Part shown: one piece after another, positions 1 through 9,456 of the stretch
How positions within the stretch are numbered: position 1 is the first letter of the stretch
How the letters are laid out: every line of letters begins with the position of its first letter
From: Jeotgalicoccus marinus DSM 19772
Lineage (GTDB): Bacteria > Bacillota > Bacilli > Staphylococcales > Salinicoccaceae
Length of the DNA: 64,000 bases
Assembly: GCF_000425825.1 (NCBI RefSeq)
Contig: NZ_AUEE01000003.1
Coordinates: 1 to 64,000 of the forward strand
Reading direction: 5' to 3'
The notes under the pieces: generated by a model
What the model saw: only the letters and a program-made list of their open reading frames with translations
The model's database searches: none
Told to the model about the DNA's origin: nothing
Translations under genes and position numbers: made by a program

Positions 1-180
1 AGGCATCGCATGTGCTTCGATAATTTCTACATCTTTCATATCACATAATCGTCTAAGTATTTTCCCTATGTCTTTTCGAAGTTGTCCATACACAACTTTT
101 CTCCTATACTTAGGAGTAAATATTATATGATACTTACAATTCCATCTTGTATGTGATAAACTTTGGTCGTCTTTAGACAT
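1..180 (-). CDS. tnpA: IS200-type transposase TnpA, N-terminal part only
   Basis: Sixty codons are visible from the ATG at 178-180 to the window edge, with no stop. The translation has the IS200 signature CKYHIIFTPKYRRKV followed by a REP/Y1-type stretch ending EAHAMP. In this family the HUH motif (H-I-H) follows at once, so it would lie just outside the window, as would the catalytic tyrosine. This is a single-strand HUH transposase of the Y1 class. The leader can fold with the sequence next to the start codon, which in IS200 keeps expression low. Whether the gene is intact cannot be judged here. Confidence 0.85.
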   Translation of the reverse strand, partial: MSKDDQSLSHTRWNCKYHIIFTPKYRRKVVYGQLRKDIGKILRRLCDMKDVEIIEAHAMP

Positions 181-330
181 TCAATATGCCCCTTTCTTTT
201 CTAAATAGCGGTTGGTAGCCATTATTTAGTATACAGAAAGGGGCATATTATCGCTAAAGCTACTTCATCCACACGCATAGCGTGTGGTTTATTTGTTTCG
301 CACGTCTACGTGCTCAACCGACTGAAGTCA
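1..330 (-). mobile_element. IS200/IS605-family insertion sequence, left end, cut by window edge
   Basis: The 5' end of an IS200-type element runs off the left edge. It holds the start of the Y1 transposase (1-180) and, upstream of it, structures typical of these elements: a long inverted repeat at about 183-250 that pairs the region just before the start codon with its leader, a perfect 8-bp hairpin with a 3-nt loop (269-287) and a second short hairpin (300-313). Subterminal hairpins are what IS200/IS605 transposases recognise. The exact outer end was not determined, and 330 is an estimate. Confidence 0.75.
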
Positions 331-340
331 CTAATAAAAT

Positions 341-380
341 ATATAAAGCCCGTCAAACATTGTCTTGACGGGCTTTATAT
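341..380 (-). terminator. Rho-independent terminator after kbaA
   Basis: Perfect 16-bp arms (341-356 and 365-380) around an 8-nt loop sit directly after the kbaA stop. On the minus strand they are followed by a T-rich run. The hairpin separates the kbaA transcript from the IS200 element. Confidence 0.85.
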
Positions 381-390
381 AAATCAATTT

Positions 391-1161
391 TTATTTCTTA
401 CTGTCACTTTTTGCAGCTCTAGTCTTATTCTTATAACCTAATTTCTTACTTGCTTTAATTTGCTTATTGTCTTTTTCTTCACGTTTTCTTTTCTCTTCCT
501 CTAATTCTTTACGCTTTTGCTCATTAACATCTGCCCTTGTTGTACGTCCGCGTTCTTTTCTTTCACGCTCGGAGTCTTCGATATATTTAGGTAGTCTGAT
601 TAATTGATATGCGTTTGTAAGTATTACGGTAAATACTGAACGATAAATCCAATCTGTATTTTCTACTGATATAAATGGAATTAAAGTTAAAGACGTCATA
701 AAGATCATAAAGAATAATGATGGAATAAATACATTTGTCTCTGAAATCTTATTCTTATAGTAAGCAAAGAATATTCCAGCAATGACGATAATAATCGGAA
801 TCCATACATATGACCAGGTTGACTCGTGACCTGCACCTACTTGTCTAAATCTTAAGTAGAACAAGTCAAAGATTGCATACAGTATCAGTAAAAGTTGAAC
901 ATATGGCCACAAGCGTCTAAAGATACCTAGACCTAATGGATTAATGAATAGATATATGTAGAAGACTACTTGACTGACTGTGGCAATTAGGAGCCCGTAA
1001 CCAATTAGGAATAGAAGTCCAACGAAAAAGTCACCGAACTCACCTTGAAATAGGAAGGTTGTCACAGCATCATATTCAGTCACCAAACTAATTAGGGTAG
1101 TAATTACTGCCCCAATTAGTAAAGTGACAAAGTAGAACTTAACTAAATATTTGGAAGTCAT
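391..1161 (-). CDS. kbaA: KbaA-like membrane protein (KinB-signalling pathway activator family)
   Basis: 256 residues with about six hydrophobic membrane segments in the first 195 residues and a highly charged Lys/Arg/Glu-rich cytoplasmic tail. N-terminal sequence and size fit the KbaA family, first described in Bacillus as an activator of the KinB sporulation kinase. The start overlaps the stop of the upstream mrp/salA gene by 4 bp, so translation is probably coupled. In Bacillus the same two families are also near neighbours (salA, gerD, kbaA), next to the ribosomal cluster. Cocci of this type do not sporulate, so the Bacillus role cannot be transferred directly. Function here is unknown. 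Confidence 0.75.
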   Translation of the reverse strand: MTSKYLVKFYFVTLLIGAVITTLISLVTEYDAVTTFLFQGEFGDFFVGLLFLIGYGLLIATVSQVVFYIYLFINPLGLGIFRRLWPYVQLLLILYAIFDLFYLRFRQVGAGHESTWSYVWIPIIIVIAGIFFAYYKNKISETNVFIPSLFFMIFMTSLTLIPFISVENTDWIYRSVFTVILTNAYQLIRLPKYIEDSERERKERGRTTRADVNEQKRKELEEEKRKREEKDNKQIKASKKLGYKNKTRAAKSDSKK

Positions 1162-2207
1162 TCTGCTGATCCTCCAATTACTTTGTCGGCCATTGCACTA
1201 TAAACTCTACTGATCTCATCATCAATATAAACAGAAGGTGCAAAATCATCCTCATTCCAATTTGGTTGTCCGAGTGGCAACTGTCCTAATAGAGGTGTGT
1301 TCAGTTCATCGGCAAGTTTTTGACCACCACCTGAACCAAAAATATATTCCTTATTACCCGTTTCTTTAATTTGGAAGTAACTCATATTTTCAATGACACC
1401 AATTATTTCATGATCTGTATGCTGCGCCATGGCACCAGCTCGCGCTGCAACGAAGGCTGCAGTCGGGTGAGGTGTTGTCACAATAATTTCTTTAGAGTGC
1501 GGTAACATCTGGTGAATATCTAAAGCGACATCCCCTGTTCCCGGTGGTAAGTCTAATAGTAGGTAATCAAGATCACCCCATCTGACTTCTTCAAAGAAAC
1601 TTGTTAACATTTGTCCGAGCATTGGGCCACGCCAGATTACTGGTGTGTTTTCTTCAACGAAGAACGCCATAGATATGACTTCAACACCAAAACGTTTCAC
1701 TGGTATAATCGTTTCACCATCTAAAGCAGGGCGCTCAGTAATACCCATCATATCCGGGACACTAAAGCCGTAAATATCTGCGTCAATGAGACCAACTTTC
1801 TTACCTTTTTCAGCTAAGGCAACAGCTAAGTTCACAGCAACCGTAGATTTACCTACGCCGCCCTTACCTGATGCAATTGAGATAAACTCTGTCTTCCCAA
1901 GTGTAAAGCCAAGTTCCATTGCTGCGCCGCGAGTTGATCGGAATTTTTCAATTGTTTCATCTGGTAACTCTTGAAAACGTAGTCCGACACTATCTGCACC
2001 CGCTTCTTTTAACAGGTTAACAATCTTCATCTGTAAGTCTAATTGCTCTTGGCCACCTTCACGACCGATTGCGACCTTTAGACTGACATGATTTTTTTCT
2101 TCTTTTATACTGACCTCGAGCAGCCCTTCTGTGTCACTGATCGGGACATTTAAAATCGGATCATTTAATGCTCCGATAATCTCTCTAACCTTACTTTCAG
2201 TTATCAT
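1158..2207 (-). CDS. mrp: Mrp/NBP35-family P-loop ATPase (SalA/ApbC-like)
   Basis: 349 residues. An N-terminal MIP18/DUF59 domain (residues 1 to about 85) is followed by a ParA/MinD-like ATPase. The deviant Walker A motif GKGGVGKST begins near residue 114. Further motifs are DADIYGFSVP and LLLDLPPGTGD. The family acts as a scaffold or carrier for iron-sulfur clusters; the Bacillus homologue SalA is also a regulator. The scaffold CxxC pair seen in many Mrp proteins is not obvious, so a cluster-carrying role is uncertain. The ATG follows an AGGAG site. First gene of a two-gene unit with kbaA. Confidence 0.9.
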   Translation of the reverse strand: MITESKVREIIGALNDPILNVPISDTEGLLEVSIKEEKNHVSLKVAIGREGGQEQLDLQMKIVNLLKEAGADSVGLRFQELPDETIEKFRSTRGAAMELGFTLGKTEFISIASGKGGVGKSTVAVNLAVALAEKGKKVGLIDADIYGFSVPDMMGITERPALDGETIIPVKRFGVEVISMAFFVEENTPVIWRGPMLGQMLTSFFEEVRWGDLDYLLLDLPPGTGDVALDIHQMLPHSKEIIVTTPHPTAAFVAARAGAMAQHTDHEIIGVIENMSYFQIKETGNKEYIFGSGGGQKLADELNTPLLGQLPLGQPNWNEDDFAPSVYIDDEISRVYSAMADKVIGGSAE

Positions 2208-2297
2208 GTAAACGCTCCTAACTTCAACTTGATTCCAATACTTCTAATAATAACATAAGATCGTTACCCCTAATATCACTCAATCTTGAACTTATCG

Positions 2298-3848
2298 TTA
2301 CAGCTCAAAGACGACCTCACCATCAATAATTGTCTGTAAGACTTGTACATCTAAAAGTTCATCTGGCTCTATTGTCATCACATCTCTATCCAATACAATG
2401 AAGTCCGCAAGAAAGCCCGGTTTAATCTGACCTTGAATATCTTCTCTATAAACAATTTTTGCTGCTTCTGTTGTGTACATTCTAAAGGCATCATAACGGT
2501 CAACAATCTCATTCGGATTGTATACTACACCATCTTTTTCACGAGTGATTAAGGCATGAATTCCTAAAAATGGATTTACCTTTTCAATTGGAGCGTCTGA
2601 TGACCCACCGAGAACGAGTCCTTTATCGAGGAGGGTTTTAAATGGATACAAGTACTTCGCACGACTACTACCAATATAGTCCTCTACCCAAGGCATATCT
2701 GAGGTTAAGAATGTCGGTTGAATATCACAGATGACTGGTAGGTTCGCCATACGTTCTATAAGGTCTGGACGTAGGAGACTCACATGAATCAATCTATCGT
2801 GCTTACCTTTGGCTACTGGGTATTTTTCTATAGTATCTAGCACCATTTCAATCGCACGGTCACCAATCATGTGAACTGCAATCGCATCTTTATTTTTTCT
2901 TGCTGTCTGGACCATTTCTTCTAATTTTTCTCTTGTGTGAATTTGCAGGCCTTGGTCATCGGAATTAACATACGGTTCACTTACTAAGGCAGTTTTTGCA
3001 CCGAATGCACCATCTGCAAAGATTTTCATGGCATCACGTTCGACGTAGTTCTTCTTATAGGCCTTATTTGCTTTCACGACATCTTCATAAACTTGTTCAT
3101 GTGTTAGTAAATTCGCACGGAATTTAAGTTCTTTTTCACCAAGTGTTTGAAGGTAAGCGTCAAGCGGCACATTGAAGTCACCATAATAAGCAAGGTCTTC
3201 GGTATGAGCGCCAACAATACCTAGGGAATGCATATATTTAACGGCACGAGTAATATCTTCACTAATCGACTCAACTGTATCATCTACCGTTGCTGCTCTC
3301 ATTTCTTCAAAGGCTTTGTCATAGACCCATCCAGTTAGTTCACCATTTTCGTCTTTTTCAAAGTACCCACCTTCTGGGTTTTTTGTATCTCTTGTAATGC
3401 CTAAAGCTTCAAATGCTTTGGAGTTCACTACACCTGCATGAGAACAAATGCGCGTAATTAAGGTTGGTTTTTCAGTTAACTGATCAAGTTCTTCAATATG
3501 AATCTTGTATTGATTATCAAAATTATTTTCATCATAACCAAGAATATTATTCCACTTATGATTAGAATCAAAATCCGCAACTTGTTGCTTCATTTCATCT
3601 ATGTCAGTCACATCATCTAATGCAAGTAATGCTAATTTTTTACCAATCATAATCAGGTGCTGGTGTACATCCGTTAAGGCAGGCATCATCGTCTGGCCTT
3701 GTAAATCAATATGTTGATTTGCTAAACCTTTCAATTCTTCAAACGTACCTACAGCTTTCACTGTTGTATCTTCTACTAAGACGGCTTCAACAACTTCGTT
3801 TTCACCAGTCATCGTATAAATTTTCCCATTAAAATATAAGTCTGCCAT
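2298..3848 (-). CDS. Amidohydrolase family protein (YtcJ-like)
   Basis: About 516 residues. The metal-dependent hydrolase fold is shown by the N-terminal DVHQHL motif (metal-binding His pair), a central FADGAFGAKTAL segment and AVHMIGDRA, and the C-terminal GSSDAPIEKVNPF. Residues near the end (GQIKPGFLADFIVLD) are typical of the small beta-sandwich of exo-acting amidohydrolases. The substrate is unknown; relatives hydrolyse N-acyl or cyclic amide bonds. I chose the ATG at 3848 because it lies 9 nt after a GAGG site; an in-frame ATG three codons earlier is too close to that site. It stands alone between mrp and the proC terminator. Confidence 0.85.
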   Translation of the reverse strand: MADLYFNGKIYTMTGENEVVEAVLVEDTTVKAVGTFEELKGLANQHIDLQGQTMMPALTDVHQHLIMIGKKLALLALDDVTDIDEMKQQVADFDSNHKWNNILGYDENNFDNQYKIHIEELDQLTEKPTLITRICSHAGVVNSKAFEALGITRDTKNPEGGYFEKDENGELTGWVYDKAFEEMRAATVDDTVESISEDITRAVKYMHSLGIVGAHTEDLAYYGDFNVPLDAYLQTLGEKELKFRANLLTHEQVYEDVVKANKAYKKNYVERDAMKIFADGAFGAKTALVSEPYVNSDDQGLQIHTREKLEEMVQTARKNKDAIAVHMIGDRAIEMVLDTIEKYPVAKGKHDRLIHVSLLRPDLIERMANLPVICDIQPTFLTSDMPWVEDYIGSSRAKYLYPFKTLLDKGLVLGGSSDAPIEKVNPFLGIHALITREKDGVVYNPNEIVDRYDAFRMYTTEAAKIVYREDIQGQIKPGFLADFIVLDRDVMTIEPDELLDVQVLQTIIDGEVVFEL

Positions 3849-3868
3849 AATTATCATCCTCAGAAAAA

Positions 3869-3902
3869 AATACTTTCATATATGATTATATATGAAAGTA
3901 TT
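3869..3902 (-). terminator. Rho-independent terminator after proC
   Basis: Perfect 15-bp arms (3869-3883 and 3888-3902) with a 4-nt loop, followed on the minus strand by seven T residues, just after the proC stop codon. Confidence 0.9.
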
Positions 3903-3913
3903 CTTAGTTTCAT

Positions 3914-4714
3914 TTATCGTTCACTTAGTTTCTTGCTACGGTCTCTTGCTGAGCCCAAGGTTTTAAAAATCATTTCTTGGAGTTTGAACTCCATTAAAGT
4001 ATCTAAGCCGGCTTCAGTAGTTCCAGCTTTAGAAGTAATATCTTTTCTTAAACGCTCAAACGATTCATCTCTGTTCAATAACGTTTTACCTGTCCCGATA
4101 ACAAGTTCACGTGTTAACTCATGCGCATCCTCTTCTGAAAAGCCGAGTTCTACTAAACTATTCGCATATTGTTCGTATATATAGTAGAGAAAAGCAGGAC
4201 CTGAACCAGTTGCTGCTGTGATGTTATCCATACCATCTTCTTCAACCACTACATTTTTCCCGAAACTTGCCATAAGTTTAATCAGTTCTTCACGTTCTAA
4301 AAAGTTATCAGAAAAGGCAATACCATTAACTGAGTGTTGAACCATCGCATTGGTGTTTGGCATAATTCTTGCAACTGGATTACCCGTTGCAAATTCTTCT
4401 TGCACAGTTTCAATTCTAATTCCAGCCATGACAGACACTAATTTCGTCTTTTCTGTTAAATGCGGACGAATTCTATCTGCAACATCTGAGAAATTTTGAG
4501 GCTTCGATGCCAGCACAATATAATCAGCATCTTCACACAGTTCCTTATCGTCATAAGAGACATTTAAACCTAATGATTCTTTAAAGGCCATAGCAGTAAT
4601 TCGATTAGATTTACTTGTGATATAAATATCTTTTGCACTGACAATTCCTTTATGAATCATTCCTGTAAAGATTGCGCTGGCCATATTACCAGCCCCGTAA
4701 AATACAATTTTCAT
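3914..4714 (-). CDS. proC: Pyrroline-5-carboxylate reductase
   Basis: 266 residues, normal for ProC. It catalyses the last step of proline synthesis, reduction of pyrroline-5-carboxylate with NAD(P)H. The N-terminal Rossmann motif reads GAGNMASAI. The substrate-side helices include MPNTNAMV and the C-terminal signature region GSGPAFLYYIYE to TSKAGTTEAGL, where the TSPGGTT-type loop sits. It lies 49 bp after the trhA-like gene with no terminator between, so it may be the last gene of that transcript. A strong terminator follows. Confidence 0.95.
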   Translation of the reverse strand: MKIVFYGAGNMASAIFTGMIHKGIVSAKDIYITSKSNRITAMAFKESLGLNVSYDDKELCEDADYIVLASKPQNFSDVADRIRPHLTEKTKLVSVMAGIRIETVQEEFATGNPVARIMPNTNAMVQHSVNGIAFSDNFLEREELIKLMASFGKNVVVEEDGMDNITAATGSGPAFLYYIYEQYANSLVELGFSEEDAHELTRELVIGTGKTLLNRDESFERLRKDITSKAGTTEAGLDTLMEFKLQEMIFKTLGSARDRSKKLSER

Positions 4715-4763
4715 AAGACCACCCTCGGTTCTTTATTGGTACGTATTTTACCATAGTATCCTC

Positions 4764-5474
4764 TCATATATAGAACACAATTGCAAAATAGTGACATATT
4801 GCAGCAGCAATAATGAAGAAATGCCAAATCATATGGAAGTAGTTACGCGTTTTTTGTGCGTAAAACCATGCACCAACCGTGTAAAATACACCACCTAGTA
4901 TAATCAGACTCATGAACTGCCATGACGTATCCGTAATAATAGTTGGTATGAATAGAACTGCTGACCAACCCATTACCAGATAAAATGCCAAGCTCACCTT
5001 TTCATTAACGACTGGTGCCAATACCTTATATAAGATACCAAGAATTGTCGCCAACCATTGAATGATTAAAATAACGAGTCCAAAAGTTCCGCCTACTACT
5101 GATAAAGCAATCGGGGTATACGTTCCAGCGATAGCAACATAGATAAAACTATGGTCTAGTAAACGCATAACGTACTTGTGATTGGTATTATGCGCCATTG
5201 AATGGTAGAGGGTAGACGTCAGAAACATGAGCAACATACTAATGACAAAGATCGAACCCCCAACTGCGTGACTAATCCCACCAAGGACGTACATATAAAT
5301 CGCAGTAAATGGTAAGAGGAAAATGAAAATCAGTGCTGCCACACCATGACTGACTGCATTGCCAACTTCTTCTCCAAAAGATAAGGGTACAACATTTTTT
5401 AAAGTACGTTCGATTCTAGAAGTTACATTCTCTTGGTTGTGTTTTTCTCCCATTTGTTCTGACTCCCCATACAT
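4764..5474 (-). CDS. Hemolysin III / TrhA family membrane protein (PAQR-like)
   Basis: 236 residues with seven predicted membrane spans. Family marks are HGVAALIF in the first span, the HSMAHNTNHK loop and the last-span motif HMIWHFFIIAAAICHYFA, whose Ser/His residues form the zinc site of PAQR-type proteins. Bacterial TrhA homologues are linked to membrane lipid and energy homeostasis; the old hemolysin name is probably misleading. The start codon overlaps the stop of the upstream pyrophosphorylase (TAATG), suggesting coupling. A second in-frame ATG at 5453 has a better GGGGAG site, so the true protein may be seven residues shorter. Confidence 0.88.
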   Translation of the reverse strand: MYGESEQMGEKHNQENVTSRIERTLKNVVPLSFGEEVGNAVSHGVAALIFIFLLPFTAIYMYVLGGISHAVGGSIFVISMLLMFLTSTLYHSMAHNTNHKYVMRLLDHSFIYVAIAGTYTPIALSVVGGTFGLVILIIQWLATILGILYKVLAPVVNEKVSLAFYLVMGWSAVLFIPTIITDTSWQFMSLIILGGVFYTVGAWFYAQKTRNYFHMIWHFFIIAAAICHYFAIVFYI

Positions 5475-6622
5475 TAAATCAACCCTTCTTCAGAAAGATC
5501 GTTAAAGGCAGTCTCAATACTATCCTTGCCCACTTTATTTTTTAGTGGGGAGAACTCACCTTTTCGGTCTACTTGAAGGGTGTTGTGTTTGCCAGCATAT
5601 CTAAAAGCATCAAAGTAGAATTTTTCAAATTTCAATACTTCTTCCTTAGTCACCTCGAGATGCTGTCCTAGATGCACTAGTTTTTTTAATGCAAGGTGAT
5701 ATGGCATTGCACCGTCTGCAGCTTCATTTAAGAAATTCATGCTATAGACATGAATCCCTATATTCCCATTAGTGAACTGATCTTCGCTACCTTCTGGAAG
5801 TTCAGTATATTCAACAACACCTTTATAACCGTCTAAGACAGCCAATCTACCGACAGACTCTCCTTCTTTTGGAGTAATGGATTTAGATGTGACATCATTT
5901 TGATCCTGTAAATGTAGACCAATTAAAGCAGGGTCTAATACTTTTACAACAACATTATCAACGTTGTTCATGAACACATTTTTGACGCCTCTATCTACCA
6001 TATCATCTAGCATGCCACTACTTTTAAGTGAACTGAAGATCCCACCATTACCATTAGGTGTAAGCATGATGTCTTTTTCTTCTGTTAATAACAATTCTCC
6101 ATCTTTAGATAAAGGTGGGAAATGCTCTTGTTTGAAGAAGTGAATGTTATCTTTTGGCACTTCAAAATACAAGTGGTCTTCAAAGAATTGTAATGTTTCT
6201 TCATGATTGATATCACTCGTCATGATATACCAGTGCACAGGTAGACTACCATCTGCTTTTTTATATTTAAGAATTTCTCTTGCTTGTAATTCGAATAAAG
6301 AAACACCTTCAAAAGAGAAAGTCCCCTTTGGACCTGAGTGCTCTAAGCGAGTACCTTGTCCACCCGCAAGTAGAACAACTGCGACCTCACCGTTTTCAAT
6401 CGCTGTTGTTGCAAGTCCAGAAACTGCATCTACATCAAGGTCCTGCTTTAACACGTGAGGGACTTCTTCAACTTTTGTTAAGTCCATTTCATTACTCTTT
6501 AAGTACACATCTTCATAGACATGTTTAATTAAATTTAAATCCAAAGTTTCAAATTGCGCTTTAACTTTTTCTTTATAGCTATCTTCTAATAAATTATATT
6601 GTGGGATTAATTCTTCAATCAT
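5474..6622 (-). CDS. UDPGP-type nucleotidyltransferase (UDP-N-acetylglucosamine pyrophosphorylase-like)
   Basis: 382 residues. The nucleotide-binding motif LLAGGQGTRLEHSGPKGTF is near residue 85. NGNGGIF (about 192) and the NVDNVVVKVLDP segment are the other hallmarks of the eukaryote-like UDPGP type 1 family. Members join UTP to a sugar 1-phosphate to give a UDP-sugar and pyrophosphate. Staphylococci carry one such gene in addition to GlmU; its physiological sugar is not certain. It lies 14 bp after pdp and overlaps the next gene, so it belongs to a pdp-uap-trhA transcript. Confidence 0.88.
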   Translation of the reverse strand: MIEELIPQYNLLEDSYKEKVKAQFETLDLNLIKHVYEDVYLKSNEMDLTKVEEVPHVLKQDLDVDAVSGLATTAIENGEVAVVLLAGGQGTRLEHSGPKGTFSFEGVSLFELQAREILKYKKADGSLPVHWYIMTSDINHEETLQFFEDHLYFEVPKDNIHFFKQEHFPPLSKDGELLLTEEKDIMLTPNGNGGIFSSLKSSGMLDDMVDRGVKNVFMNNVDNVVVKVLDPALIGLHLQDQNDVTSKSITPKEGESVGRLAVLDGYKGVVEYTELPEGSEDQFTNGNIGIHVYSMNFLNEAADGAMPYHLALKKLVHLGQHLEVTKEEVLKFEKFYFDAFRYAGKHNTLQVDRKGEFSPLKNKVGKDSIETAFNDLSEEGLI

Positions 6623-6635
6623 AAGTCCACTCCTT

Positions 6636-7937
6636 TTATGCAGTAATAATACGTTTAATTAATTTAGTGTGTACTTCATCTTTACCGTAATGATAACTGT
6701 CTTGAACACGTTTCACAACATCATCAACACTATCCGTATTTGCTTCTAAAACAGCAAGAACATCGCCCTTATTGACCTTGTCGCCTACTTTTTTCTTATG
6801 TATAATGCCGACAGCTAAGTCGATCTCGTCATCTTTAGTCTGACGCCCTGCACCTAGGATAGATGCTGCCACACCAACGTTCTCTGCATCAATTGACTCA
6901 ATAAAGCCTGACTCAGTTGCTACAACGTCAATATGATATTTCGCTTGAGCGAGGTTTTCTGGATGATCAACTAAGGAATCATCTCCACCTTGGTTTTTAA
7001 CAAAGGCTTTAAATTTCTCGAGCGCCTTACCATTCTTAATGACTTCTTCTAGCATTGTTCTCGCTTCTTCAATCGTCTCAGCCTTACCGCCAACAACGAC
7101 CATTTGACTTGCTAGAGTTAATGAGAGTTCTGTTAAATCTTCTGGCCCTTCACCTTTTAGAGTGTCAATTGCTTCACGCACTTCATTTGCATTGCCGACT
7201 GCATAACCAAGTGGTTCTTCCATACTTGAAATAATAGCCATCGTACGACGACCAACATTATTACCAATTTGGACCATCGCTTCAGCTAAGGCAACTGCAT
7301 CCTCCTCGGTCTTCATGAAGGCACCATCGCCCACCTTAACATCTAAAACAATCGCATCTGCACCCGCAGCAATTTTCTTACTCATAATCGAACTTGCAAT
7401 CAGTGGGATTGAGTTCACAGTTGCAGTCACGTCACGTAGAGCATAGATTTTTTTGTCCGCAGGGGTTAAGTTTCCAGACTGTCCAATTACAGCGAGCTTG
7501 TCCTTGTTAACCAGATTTACGAAGTCATCCTGCGATAATTCTACATGGAAGCCATCTAGGGCTTCTAACTTATCAATTGTTCCACCTGTGTGCCCCAGGC
7601 CACGACCACTCATTTTTGCCACTGGTACATCTAAAGCTGCTACTAGTGGTGCCAATACAAGTGTAGTTGTATCTCCAACACCGCCAGTAGAGTGTTTATC
7701 CACTTTGATACCTTCGATATCTGCTAAATTGATTTGATCTCCAGATTCAACCATTGCCATCGTTAAATCAGCAGATTCTTCAGGTGTCATATCATTATAA
7801 AAGATTGCCATTAAAAGTGCTGAAGCCTGGTAATCAGGCACCTCACCTTTCGTATATCCATTGACGAAGAAGTCAATCTCCTCTTTTGTTAAAGTGTTGC
7901 CGTCACGCTTTTTAGCGATAATGTCTACCATTCTCAT
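6636..7937 (-). CDS. pdp: Pyrimidine-nucleoside phosphorylase
   Basis: 433 residues, standard for this family. It splits uridine, thymidine and related nucleosides with phosphate to the free base and (deoxy)ribose 1-phosphate. The phosphate-site signature [13 protein letters not shown] is at about residues 81-93, and [16 protein letters not shown] follows at about 112. The C-terminal alpha/beta domain begins around residue 335. The first ATG is used because the GGAG site is 9 nt upstream; a second ATG two codons later is possible. It links the operon to nucleoside salvage and feeds uracil and sugar phosphate to the cell. Confidence 0.95.
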   Translation of the reverse strand: MRMVDIIAKKRDGNTLTKEEIDFFVNGYTKGEVPDYQASALLMAIFYNDMTPEESADLTMAMVESGDQINLADIEGIKVDKHSTGGVGDTTTLVLAPLVAALDVPVAKMSGRGLGHTGGTIDKLEALDGFHVELSQDDFVNLVNKDKLAVIGQSGNLTPADKKIYALRDVTATVNSIPLIASSIMSKKIAAGADAIVLDVKVGDGAFMKTEEDAVALAEAMVQIGNNVGRRTMAIISSMEEPLGYAVGNANEVREAIDTLKGEGPEDLTELSLTLASQMVVVGGKAETIEEARTMLEEVIKNGKALEKFKAFVKNQGGDDSLVDHPENLAQAKYHIDVVATESGFIESIDAENVGVAASILGAGRQTKDDEIDLAVGIIHKKKVGDKVNKGDVLAVLEANTDSVDDVVKRVQDSYHYGKDEVHTKLIKRIITA

Positions 7938-7952
7938 GTTTAAGTACTCCTT

Positions 7953-8273
7953 TTACTTGGATGTTTTAGTCCATTCCTTCTTATTTCTATACTTTTTAGT
8001 ATGGGCATAAATATTTTCTGCCGCATAGTCTTCATTAGTATAAACCGTAATATCAAAATATGTCCCGTGTTCACTAAAAGTTTCATTTAAATACGTATCT
8101 TTTAAGTGATCAAATAAGTTTTTCATTGCTGTATGATCTAAGCTCGGATATTCACGAAGTATCTTTTTTTGAAGTGCACCGTTGTGATCCATCACTTCTT
8201 GTACAACAATCACAAATGATTCATTATCCTTTAGTACATCATCAAAGATATTAGTCTGACCATGCTCTGCCAT
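7953..8273 (-). CDS. Hypothetical protein upstream of pdp
   Basis: 106 residues from the ATG at 8273, which has a strong AAGGAGGG site; an in-frame ATG at 8312 lies before this site and is unlikely to be used. The protein is acidic and soluble, with no signal peptide or membrane span and no catalytic motif that I recognise. It contains a mixed alpha/beta stretch ending with a Lys/Arg-rich tail. Only 15 bp separate it from pdp, so it is probably the first gene of the pdp transcript. Function unknown. Confidence 0.7.
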   Translation of the reverse strand: MAEHGQTNIFDDVLKDNESFVIVVQEVMDHNGALQKKILREYPSLDHTAMKNLFDHLKDTYLNETFSEHGTYFDITVYTNEDYAAENIYAHTKKYRNKKEWTKTSK

Positions 8274-8385
8274 GATTCCGCCCTCCTTTGTATACAAGCA
8301 TATGGATATCATGTTCTTAATATCTTTATTATACTTAAAAATAAGTTCATTTCATAATGAGAACTAAAAAATAGGAGGGAAAATT

Positions 8386-9096
8386 ATGCAGGACTTGAAT
8401 GGTAAAAATGCATTGATTACAGGTGGTTCAAAAGGAATAGGCTTAAAAACTGCTGAAGCGCTTGCCAGAGAAGGCATCAACATCGCAATTACAGCACGTA
8501 ATGAAGAAACTCTAAAGGAAGCCCTTGCTATTTTAAATGAATATAAAGTGTCAACAATCGCAATCCGTGGTGATGTATCTGTAAAAGAAGAAGTAGATGA
8601 AATCGTATCGTCAGTAGTTGAAGAATTCGGTACTATCGATATCCTTATCAATAATGCAGGTATCATGGGCAGTGGTAGTTTCTTTGACGACAACGAAGAA
8701 ATGTTCAGACAGATGCTAGACGTCAACGTGTTCGGTATGTACTACACGATGAAAGCTGTCCTACCACACATGCAAAAAGAACAACGCGGGGATGTTATCA
8801 ATATCGCTTCAGTGTCCGGTCTAAGAGCATCAGAATCCAGTGCCCTTTACTCCGCTTCAAAACACGCAGTTATCGGTTTGACCGAAGGCGTTATGCGAGA
8901 GGTGAGAAAAGACAATATCCGAATGTCTTACCTTACACCATCTGCTGTATTAACAAGAGAACCTAACCTAGACCCAGAAACAATGACACATCCAGAAGAC
9001 ATTGCTGATATCATTGTGAACCAACTGAAAATTAACCCTAGAACCTTTGTTAAAAATAGTGAGATGTGGGCAACCAATCCACAGCCACTAGAATAG
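8386..9096 (+). CDS. Short-chain dehydrogenase/reductase
   Basis: 236 residues with the classical SDR layout: cofactor motif GGSKGIG near residue 13, NNAG near 88, a catalytic Ser in NIASVSG and YSASK near 152. It resembles 3-oxoacyl-ACP reductase (FabG)-like enzymes, but the substrate is unknown. The C-terminal part (LKINPRTFVKN, MWATNP) matches the end of the second SDR at 32519, so the two are paralogues. A perfect AGGAGG site precedes the ATG and a terminator follows the stop, so it is a single-gene unit. Confidence 0.88.
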   Translation: MQDLNGKNALITGGSKGIGLKTAEALAREGINIAITARNEETLKEALAILNEYKVSTIAIRGDVSVKEEVDEIVSSVVEEFGTIDILINNAGIMGSGSFFDDNEEMFRQMLDVNVFGMYYTMKAVLPHMQKEQRGDVINIASVSGLRASESSALYSASKHAVIGLTEGVMREVRKDNIRMSYLTPSAVLTREPNLDPETMTHPEDIADIIVNQLKINPRTFVKNSEMWATNPQPLE

Positions 9097-9107
9097 AGTT
9101 GAATTGT

Positions 9108-9132
9108 AAGAGCTGATGCTGAATCAGCTCTT
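9108..9132 (+). terminator. Rho-independent terminator after the SDR gene
   Basis: 10-bp stem (9108-9117 and 9123-9132) with a 5-nt loop, running into T7 on the plus strand. Confidence 0.9.
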
Positions 9133-9200
9133 TTTTTGTGGTGTTGTTGTATATTGTGGCTGTTTCGCGAAGTCGTTTATTTTTCGAAGCTCAATCACAC

Positions 9201-9344
9201 TTAAAAATGCTCAATTATATATTCAATTAACATAACAATCAGATTACCAAAAATGGCAGCCAGTATTATCCCTATCACTAAACCCCAAATAAATAGTTTA
9301 CGCTTCTCTCTTTTTGTTTTTTTACTTTCCTTCTCCTTGACCAT
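9201..9344 (-). CDS. Small single-span membrane protein
   Basis: A 47-residue open frame starts with ATG at 9344, preceded by a GAGGGG site. It has a strongly basic start (KEKESKKTKREKRK) followed by one hydrophobic span of about 24 residues. The charge pattern predicts an N-in single-pass membrane protein. No family recognised. It lies alone, convergent with the SDR gene and divergent from the metal transporter operon. The clean topology and good ribosome site argue that it is real. Confidence 0.5.
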   Translation of the reverse strand: MVKEKESKKTKREKRKLFIWGLVIGIILAAIFGNLIVMLIEYIIEHF

Positions 9345-9456
9345 TGAAAATCCCCTCTCATAAATTCCAACATAAAATTAAACCATTTAATATTACTTAT
9401 CCTTTCGTAAACTCCCTGAAACAAACTTCCCTCAGCCTAACTCCCTTCTTTTCGGT

